Source: Dendrobium chrysotoxum
Taxonomy: Eukaryota; Streptophyta; Magnoliopsida; Asparagales; Orchidaceae
Assembly: GCA_019925795.1 (NCBI GenBank)
Contig: CM034315.1
Span: 26,207,867-26,271,866 of the forward strand
Length of the DNA stretch: 64,000 bases
Direction: 5' to 3'
The position numbers and the translations under genes are program-made. The notes under the pieces were generated by a model. The model searched no databases, had not been told where the DNA came from, and worked only from the letters and a program-made list of their open reading frames with translations. Below, piece after piece: positions 55,986 to 64,000 of the stretch (position 1 is its first letter; each line of letters starts with the position of its first letter).

Positions 55986-58299
55986 TTTCTTAAATTTCTA
56001 ATAAACTTTCTAAATATCTTGGTCAATTAAAGAATTTGGTAAATTTGATGGTCAATATTAGGTATTTATTATATTCATTTTTTAGTTTATTGTTATTTAT
56101 GATTTTATATATTCATAAATTTATTTGAGATTTTATTAAAATTTATTGAATTTTTTTTTCATTTCCTAAGATTTGGATTATTTATTTATTATTATTTCAT
56201 TTAACTTGAATTTGTTAATGATATTATTTTTTATGTTTAAATTTTAGTTTGATTAAACTTTAATATACATATTTGATAAAAATTTATTTAATTTTAAAAT
56301 TGGTTCAATGTTTTTAAGAATTTTAATGTGGGTTAACTAATTTAATCTTATTTTATTTGTAGTTTGATTTATTATTTATTCTATTTGATTTGGGATCATT
56401 TATTTCATTTTGATATTTGTAAATCATATATATTTTAAAATTTTATTGAATAATTTTATTTATTCTATTTTGATATTTTGAACTATTTTTTGATTCAATT
56501 TATTTTTTTGTGATTGTTTTAATATATTTTTAAAATTTTATAGTTGATTTTATGTTAAGAAAGATATTAATGTGATTTATTCTATTTGATTTATTCAAAT
56601 TTAGATGTGTTGATTGAGTTAATTTTTTATATTTCTTTGTTTAATTTGACATTTAGAAATGATTTTGAAATTGATTGGTGCTTATTTTATATGAAATTTA
56701 AGTTTGAATTCTATATATTATGGATTTTAAACAATATTATAGGAATTTTATACATCTTTTAAGCCATTTAGGGTTTCTATCTTATCATCTATATGAATAT
56801 TAAAAAATAAGGAAGAGTTTTACCTCACCAGAGCTAATGTTAGGTGGTTTTTGGGCCGTAGTACCTTTGTTTGGATGAAATGAAGGCAACTAAGATTTGT
56901 AAATTCATTGTCCAAATTTACCTGGATGTCCCTTGTAAATGTCACAAAGAAATGTGTAGTAGAATTTTTTTATAGTATCAATGATTACTATGTATATGGA
57001 CTCTATATTCCATGTATGAAATTGTTATGTATGCAAACAATTGATGAAACAAGCAATACAATACAAATGTTACTAGTAAAATCATTTGCAACATTTTATC
57101 CATTTAATATTTTCCTTTTTTCATCCTTTGAAGCAATGAAGAAAATGTGTTTGGAATAATTTGATATTATCTTAAAATCATGGCTTTGAATATGCCTACA
57201 AATAGGCAAGTATTTCCAAATATATTTTGATGGCTTATTTTCAAAACTAGGATCTCTTAAAGATATAAGTATGTGATGATTAATTTTATTAATAAAATAT
57301 AAGATATTCAAATTAATGGAATTCTATTTATAGGAGCTTGCTTAAAATGAAATGAACTTGCTAAATGAAATGAGTTTGCCAAAATAGGATGAGTTTACCA
57401 AAATGAAATTGGAGAGAGTTTACCGTGCATTTGAGAGATCCTTTTCCCTCCAATGGTTTATTTGCTTCTTCAATTCTTCAAGAAACTTAGATTTACAATT
57501 ATGTGAGAGTATTTTGTCTCATTAGAACGAAATCAATAGATTATTGTTTGCATAATTTTCATAGGAAACAATTTCTATATTCCTTAACAGCTTTGTACTG
57601 AGTAAGCTAGGTATTAACACATATGTAGAATATATTTATATACTTTCTATGTTGGCAAGTCTAGCATGATGCCATGTAGCATTTATAACTTTATAAAATT
57701 CTTTGCATACTATTTACGTACCCCTTAGCATAAGGAAATTAATGAAAGGAATAACTTTTTTATGATTGCAATAATCTTTTTTTCCGACAAGGTAAATCAA
57801 AAGAAAAAAATTTGGCCCACTCATTCTTATGCAAGAAAAACCCTAAAAATGTTCAATTTCAGCACTCCTATTCTATTGTAAAGAAACTAGGAAAAGAAGT
57901 AACTTAGCCTTTTCATTCTCTTTTGCAAGAAAAACCCATACAAATGTTCAATTTTAGCATTTTATATTTCCATTTCTTGAAAGAAAACCCAATGAAAAAA
58001 ATCCTAAATGAAAAATTATTTTAGCATTTCATGTAATCTTAAGAAAGAAAAACTTAAGAACATTTCATCACTTCTTTCATTCTCAAGGAGAGAAACAAAA
58101 TAAAAATACCTTGCTATGCTTGCTAGATTTCAAGAAAATGGCAGGCCCCTTATTGTTGTTTGATCAGTTTTTTAGAAATGGACAAACCTAGCTGTTGTAG
58201 TTCTCAATTCCTTCAAGAGGAAACTTACCTAGCTTTTGTAGTTCTATATTCGTTATGGAGGAAACTATCTAGCTACTGCTATTGTTCCTGAAACCAACC
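55983..58299. other. AT-rich intergenic sequence, no gene seen
   Basis: The first 800 bp is very AT-rich and may continue the inverted LTR relic. The only local structure I see is a short tandem repeat at 57343-57425 (four degenerate copies of AAATGARTTTGCCAAAAT) and repeated AAGAAAAACCC-ATGTTCAATTT blocks at 57830-57960. Short open frames near 56908 and 57096 lack recognisable features. Confidence 0.5.
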
Positions 58300-58811
58300 C
58301 CCTAAAGTGGCATCCTTTCCTGGCCCTTTATTTCCTAAAGTCAGGTGAGAGTCGACCCAAGTAGAATCCTTTCCTTGGATCTATAGGTAAATAAAATAAA
58401 ATAAAATAAGATTTAAGTCTCTTAAGATTTGGAGTGAATTCTCATGCTTCTTACCCATAGGACTATATTATGTAGTGTTGGATAACACCTTTTCAATTCC
58501 CTTCATAATTCAATCACCTTAGTTTCTTAAGGTTAGGTGTGAGTCTCCATACATTCTTTTATTAGAACTAAGTTCTATTTTAATCCATATTTAAACCTAA
58601 AATATACACCAAATAAAAATTAAATCAATCTAAATTTTCTAGACATATCAATTTTAAAATTTTTAAATCAATCCGACTAAAGAAATCATTATGTTCTCTA
58701 ATTTAAATTAAACTAAATTTTATTTCATTATTGATCTTGTTGACAGACTTGATCAATGATAATCTGTGTGGCATACATTTGTGAGTCCACCACACCTATT
58801 TGGGGTCCATT
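58300..58811 (+). mobile_element. 3' internal end of a third Tat/Ogre-like element
   Basis: The segment contains diverged versions of the 3' UTR repeat words (CTTAAGGTTAGGTGTGAGTC near 58540). It ends with a small hairpin (GTGTGG 58766-58771, CCACAC 58790-58795), then TTTGGGGTCCATT and the LTR start. This GGGGTCCATT-TGTTGACC junction is the same as in element A. Confidence 0.65.
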
Positions 58812-61460
58812 TGTTGACCTCATTTTTTAATGAGGTCAATGCTTTCCTTCCCTTTATTTTATTCCTAGTAATAAGGTCTTCCGAGGAGGTGACCCAAGGA
58901 CCTAGTATTGATTATCCCCATAAACCTAAATCTTGTCAGATCTCTTTAGTGACCCTAGGAGAGTAGCTAGCTCAACCAAAACCCAAACCTTACTTTGAAA
59001 CCCAAAATACCTAAAATTACCAAATTGCTCTTAGGATTTCCTTAATGACCCAAACCTATCCTAGTAACTTTGCCCTTGACTCTAAGTGATCCAATCCAAT
59101 ACTAGAGACATTTAGAGTTAACATTAATCCTTGGTTACCCTCTATTACTAAGGCCAACCCCAATTTATTAAAAACATAAAAATTTCCCTTTTGTTATGAC
59201 ATTGGGTGAACCTTGGAAAAACTCAACCCCTTTACCCTAAGTTTGGGCCAACCTTATCTAAAAATTCCCTAGGGTTAATTTGACCCACCCTTGACCCTTG
59301 GTCAACCTTATTGACCATATTTTTACTTTTAAAATCCCAAAATATCCATAATTACTATTATAAGACCTAACCAAGGTTCCTTTGGTTATCTATCATAAGT
59401 AGATGCTAGGGTTGATTCCAAAACTTCTTAACTTATCTTGGGACATTCCTATACCCAACCAAACTAATGGTCAACCTTTATGACCATAACTGAACCAAAT
59501 TATCTAATTTCCCCTATTTGACCAAACTTTAAATTTATGGCATTAACCCATGACCAACTCAACAATAATGCACCAAATCCTAGCTACTGGACCTTAGGAC
59601 CCTAGCCTAATTTCTTTAGTTAGAATGTCCCCTCGAGCTAACAAAAACCCATTCTTTGAGCTAGCCCAAGTAAGCTAAAATTAACAAGAACCTAAATTTA
59701 CCTTGCCTAAGCTAAATTAACTCAAGGCAAACTCTTTTTAGAGAAAATATAACATGTTAAAACTCTGTTAAGCTCACCTGGACACCTACCTTTACTTGAA
59801 TAACCTAACCAAGCTCAGCTTGACCCTTGCATATGCTTCAAGTTATTAGAATGACCACTTTAGATAGACTCTAGCCTTGAGCCATTCTAGGCTATATGGA
59901 AGTGCTCATTAGGTCAATTCCCAGCCATTTTAACCATCTGAAAATGGCATGACCTAGAAGGTTTTAAGCTAGGTGCACTTTTGAATATTATAGAATCCCA
60001 TTCTTCTTTTATGCCCAAGTCCCCAAATTGATTTCTCTAGCTCCCATAATGTGAATGCAAGTGAGATAACCCATTCTCCACCTTTCCAAAGTTCTCTATG
60101 CATAATTTTGATCAAGCTCTAGAAACCCTCCATGATTGAAACTTATTTTTAATCTAGCGGAGTTCAAGCATGGAGTTTGTCAGCAAAGTTATTCATTAAA
60201 CCCATTTTAGTGTGAAGAAAGCAAAAGTCCCCTTAATTTCCCATTGAATAAAGGTAATTCTCAATTATAAATTTATAGCCTTTAGGGTGTGGTACATTAT
60301 GAAGTGAATGTGTAATCCATGGTGATTTATTTGTAGAATTGCACTCTTATAGTTACGAGATCCTCTAGAATAAATTTTATGTGAATCTATTTATTAGATT
60401 TGTTATTTCAATGGATTTTCTATGAATGGGTGTAGTTTGAAGCGAGATATTAAAGACAAAATTATAGCCTTTCATTCTCAACTATTTAAATCAATAGCCA
60501 CGATTTCATTATATACTTAACTCTTTGATCCCTAGGATTTTGAGATCGTTTAATAGGAGCCCTCTAATCTCATATCAAATGGTTGCTTTTAATCTAAGCT
60601 ATTAGAGGACCCTGCAATTTCAAACAACTTCCAATCAAATATTATAGTGTGTAAATGGTTACCTGACTAAAGAGTTGCATTAGCTAAATTATGTTTTAGA
60701 TTTTATAAATTAAAAAAAATAATAGAACTTAAAAAATCATATAAAATTTAATTAGGATCTTAAAAATACATACGATTGATCAATGGGTTCAAGTTTTTTG
60801 TGTAAAATTTAATAAAAGTAATTTCAATGGCTTTTGATTAAACATTTACAAAGAATAAGTTTTCATTATAGATGGTTAATTAAATAGTTATTATGCTTAA
60901 TGACTTCAAATGGCTTTCATACTTATTTTGGGGGAACTTAGGGGTGTTATACACACCCTTGATTTTTCTCTAGGATGTTTGAAATCCCTTTTGCTCCCCT
61001 TTTTATTTTTAAATCTATAGATCAATATTGGCCTAGAGATTTAAAAATTCATATCTATGAATCCATAGGGTAAATTGGTATGAAACATGAATGTTATCTT
61101 GGGTTGGTTAGAGGAAAAATGCATTTAAACCCATTTGACCTAGAATTCCTTATTGTAATTTAATTTAAACCCTTAGTCTAATGAGCTTAAAAAAATTATA
61201 GGAAAATCAACTTCATTCCAAATGGGTTGAAATTTTTATTAGGGTGATCGTAAGGTTATTAGTGACCTCTAGATTTATTTTCATAGGGATTTGAATCCCT
61301 TTAAGTACAAAACAAGCAAGCTAATTTCAAGTCATTCTAGGCAAACCCATTTGTATTGAAACTTTAAAAATTCACCAATAAATGTTGAAAAAACCTAAAA
61401 ATATGAAGTAAATTTTAAAGAAACCTCAATACCTCAAATCATTTATGAAAAATAATTACA
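58812..61460 (+). mobile_element. LTR of the third Tat/Ogre-like element (truncated)
   Basis: It begins TGTTGACCTCATTTTTTAATG. Further on it has TTGACC-rich sequence (59270-59560) and, at 60940-61290, a block collinear with 17690-17960 of element A (GTACACACACC-type start, GTTGGTTAGAG, AACCCATTTGACCTAG). The second half is missing and the sequence passes into another LTR start near 61487. Diverged from element A over its whole length. Confidence 0.65.
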
Positions 61461-61486
61461 ACCTCTGTTGATGCTTAAACTATCTC

Positions 61487-61801
61487 TGATCATCTCAATT
61501 TTGGATAAGGTCAATGTTGTCCTTCCCTCTTGGAGATCTTTAGAGCATATGTCTTATTATCTTAGTGTAGATGCGTAGAAGTGACCTATAAGAAATTTAG
61601 GAGATGATCCATAGATCTAGAATTAAATCACATTAGAAATCTCAAAAACAAAGTTAAACACTCATTAGTGGCCTTAGGTGGGCAATTACCTCAACTGAAA
61701 ACCAAGCCTAAGGTCAAAACTCCAGATTGAACCTAAATAATCATAAATTATCAAAATGCCCTAACACCTTTAACCTTTGGTCCAATCTAAACCAAATATA
61801 G
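61487..61801 (+). mobile_element. Start of a fourth, diverged Tat/Ogre-like LTR
   Basis: TGATCATCTCAATTTTGGATAAGGTCAATG resembles the TGTTGACCTCATTTTTTAATGAGGTCAATG start at 58812. Later words (CCTAAGGTCAAAAC, TCAAAATGCCCTAA) match 58960-59040. It is interrupted at 61802 by a copia LTR. Confidence 0.45.
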
Positions 61802-62424
61802 TGAAAGCACGAGATGCGCCAAGAGGGGGGGGGGGGGGGGGGGGGGGGGGTGGGGGGGTGCGGTGAATTGGTATTTTAAAACAAGTCCTAAACAAGAGTT
61901 CTAATTTTTAAGGATTTTTCAAATTTTTAAAAGGATGATTTAACTAATCAAACACAGAAGCTAATGATTTGTAAATAATTACAAAGATGGTGATTATATT
62001 CTAATTACCATAATAAAATATTAATCTTAAATTTTCACTAAGCAGTTAACACATAAAATAAAGTGTGAAAGTCAAAATCAGAATGAGCTCTTATAGTGGT
62101 TCGATCGAACCATGGCCTATGTCCACTCCCCGAAGTCCTCCTCTCTGGGTATTACACTATCACTATATTATCTCTCCTTGAGCCCCCACAGCTAGGCGGA
62201 GAAGCCCTTAGAAACTCTCTTCCACCAACCCAGTGCAGCAAAGGACCGTACTCCTTTCACAGGTAGAGAACCTTGACTCCTTTTCACCCTCCTGGTGAGG
62301 CAGAGGACCTGAACTCCTTTCACGCTCCAGGTGAGGTAGAGAACATAGAATCACTTTCACCTTCCCTGTGCAGTGCAGTAGCTGGGTCTTTTGACACCAA
62401 AGAGGTCTTCTTCCCAAAGCTTAC

Positions 62425-63167
62425 AACACAACAACAACATCAAGCCTTTATCCCACTACGTGGGGTCGGCTACATGAATCCTTTTTCTCCATTGTGTCCT
62501 ATTAAAAGTCAAATTCTCATTTAAATCTAATAAAGAAAGATCATTTCTAATATTTTCTAACCAAGTCTTTTTAGGTCTACCTCTACCTTTCTTAACATAA
62601 GTCAAATCTAAGACCTCTACTTTCCTAACTGGGTCATCGGGAGGCCGCCGTTTTACGTGACCAAACCATCTAAGGCGACTCTCTCTAATCTTATCTTCCA
62701 CTGGAGCTACTCCAACCTTTTTACGAATATGCTCATTTCATATCCTATCTCTAAGGGTAAAGCCACTCATCCACCTGAGCATCCTCATCTCTGCAACACT
62801 TAACTTAGAATTATGCTTCTCTTTTAATGGCCAACATTCAGCACCATAAAGCATTGCAGGTCTCACCACCATCTTATAGAATTTTCCCTTAAGTTTGAGG
62901 GGTACTTTTCTATCACACAATAAGCCCGATGCATTCCTCCACTTCAACCATCCAACTTGGATTCTGCTGATAATATCCCCATTTATATCACCATCACTCT
63001 GAACAATAGATCCAAGATATCTAAAACGTGTACTCTTATTAATGACTTGATCGGCCAAAGTCACAATGCCCTCACTAGGTCTATTATTACTAAAATTACA
63101 CTCCATATATTCCGTTTTAGATCTACTCAAGCGAAAACCTTTAGACTCTAAGGTTGACCTCCATAAT
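62425..63167 (-). mobile_element. 5'-truncated RTE-type LINE in copia F (743 bp)
   Basis: It is nearly identical to 49652-50400. It is flanked by a perfect 19-bp target duplication TCTTCTTCCCAAAGCTTAC (62406-62424 and 63168-63186), proving target-primed insertion. It keeps only the RT C-terminal part. One nonsense change (CGA to TGA) lies near 62735, splitting the frame into 62738-63130 and 62456-62701. That change is of the kind caused by deamination of methylated CpG. Confidence 0.93.
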
Positions 63168-63460
63168 TCTTCTTCCCAAAGCTTACCTCAAGAAAAATCT
63201 TAACTTAGAGTGGAGGAACTCTGGTGCAAGTTTGCCGGAGCAATCGTGTGACAACCCCCTCTCACACTCCCTTGAAGCCCACAAGGATCTTCTCCCTCTC
63301 TTACAAATTCCACCATTTCTCTCCCTAGCCCAAAGCTCTCTCTTCAAGCTTTCTTTAGAAGAAAACAACTTAATGAATGCTCAAAAGACCCATATAAAGT
63401 CTTATGAGAAAGCTTAAATAAAGGGTTTCAAAAAACCCTAAAAATTCAATTCAGCCATCA

Positions 63461-63523
63461 AAGATCGTATAGTACGATCGCAAGATCGTATAGTACGATC
63501 GCAAGATCGTATAGTACGATCGC
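63461..63523. repeat. Three perfect 21-bp tandem copies of a palindrome
   Basis: The unit AAGATCGTATAGTACGATCGC occurs three times without change (63461, 63482, 63503), followed by a diverged fourth (AAGATCGTCCAGTATGAT). Each holds GATCGTA, TAG, TACGATC, a perfect inverted repeat. It is an expansion of the GTAC palindrome word of the copia LTRs. Confidence 0.95.
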
Positions 63524-64000
63524 AAGATCGTCCAGTATGATGTACAGAATTTGACCTGTTAGTATTATACGATTCAGTACAAACAACAATATGAATAGTT
63601 CAATTTGCCTATAAGTGTTGTACGATCATGAATATGAATGACCAATCATACAGTATGATTAGTTCAACTGAAATATAGTTCGTTCAGGATGAATCAGGGG
63701 ACAACCAAAATCATCTTTGTTGATCATACAGTACGATCTAGTTCGTATAGTATGATCAAAATTAAGCAGATTCGATTGACTAATCATCAAATTAAATTAG
63801 GCAATATTTTAAACATAGTATAACACGATTAGGTTTGTACAGTATGAATAGAATAACTTTTTAAATTCAAATTTTTGCTTAATTTAATGAACGGCAGGGT
63901 TTCTAATTATAACAGATCATCCAATACGATGTGGTGTTCATACTGTACAAATAGTTATATTTTAAAATTATTTTTTTTACAAAAAAATAAAATATTTTAA

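Larger units (their letters stand above)
61802..64000 (-). mobile_element. Copia F 3' LTR, running off the window, with a LINE inside
   Basis: It begins TGAAAGCACGAGATGCGCC, has a 26-bp G run (61825-61850) followed by T and seven more G, then GTGAATTGGTATTTTAAAA. It includes the GGTTCGATCGAACC block near 62100, TTCACC repeats (62230-62390) and GTAC palindromes (63460-63960). No primer site precedes the left edge, so this is the 3' LTR of a minus-strand element. Same family as 1-298. Confidence 0.8.

Noticed and set aside
56908..57311. Short frames on both strands in the AT-rich block (83 and 71 codons)
   Set aside because: No domain, compositionally like the surrounding AT-rich DNA, and overlapping on opposite strands.

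Overview
This window is plant nuclear DNA made almost entirely of nested retrotransposons. I see no host gene, tRNA, rRNA or CRISPR array. The lineage evidence is: Ty1/copia remnants with an initiator-Met-tRNA primer site, several polypurine tracts and a second ORF between pol and the 3' LTR (Sirevirus-like); Ty3/gypsy elements with an arginine-tRNA-type primer site, very long LTRs and a repeat-filled 3' UTR (Tat/Ogre-like); an Athila-like reverse transcriptase relic; and two 5'-truncated RTE-type LINEs with a TTG-repeat tail. Together these indicate a seed plant, probably with a large genome. I cannot name the species.

Layout. 1-298 is the end of a plus-strand copia LTR. 299-2792 is the internal part of an old Tat/Ogre-like element (element B); it resumes at 37543 and ends in its 3' LTR at 38021-about 43008. 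A minus-strand Sirevirus-like copia element (copia-1, LTRs 2793-4362 and 12172-13475 plus 37328-37542) sits inside element B. Its gag, protease, integrase, RT/RNase H and extra ORF are all broken. Element A (13476-37327, 23.9 kb) sits inside the right LTR of copia-1. It has two 8.2-kb LTRs, a CTCTC target duplication, a primer site and no usable pol. To the right lie a copia LTR fragment (C, about 43009-44795), an Athila-like RT relic (+), another copia LTR fragment, a Tat integrase relic (-), and a compact gag-only copia element D (48100-54538, ATTTG target duplication) with a LINE in its left LTR. Next come an inverted relic of an element-A-like LTR, weakly characterised AT-rich DNA, the 3' end and LTR of a third Tat/Ogre-like element (about 58300-61460), the start of a fourth such LTR (61487-61801), and a copia LTR running off the window edge (61802-64000) with a second LINE inside it.

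Insertion order: element B, then copia-1, then element A. Copia D is younger than its flank and older than its LINE.

The most unusual signal is in the non-coding parts of the Tat/Ogre-like elements. They are built of successive tandem arrays whose units are each hairpins, and different units carry different stem sequences that still pair. The clearest array is at 26234-26850: twelve units of about 48 bp, stems in several sequence classes, one constant loop. Other structured blocks are a perfect 18-bp hairpin abutting the polypurine tract (29121-29161), a hairpin at the end of pol, several hairpins at the LTR 3' end, and about 30 W-box cores in the upstream LTR, many arranged as GGTTGAC-CAA-GTCAACC palindromes. 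All pairing, counts and homologies were judged by eye.
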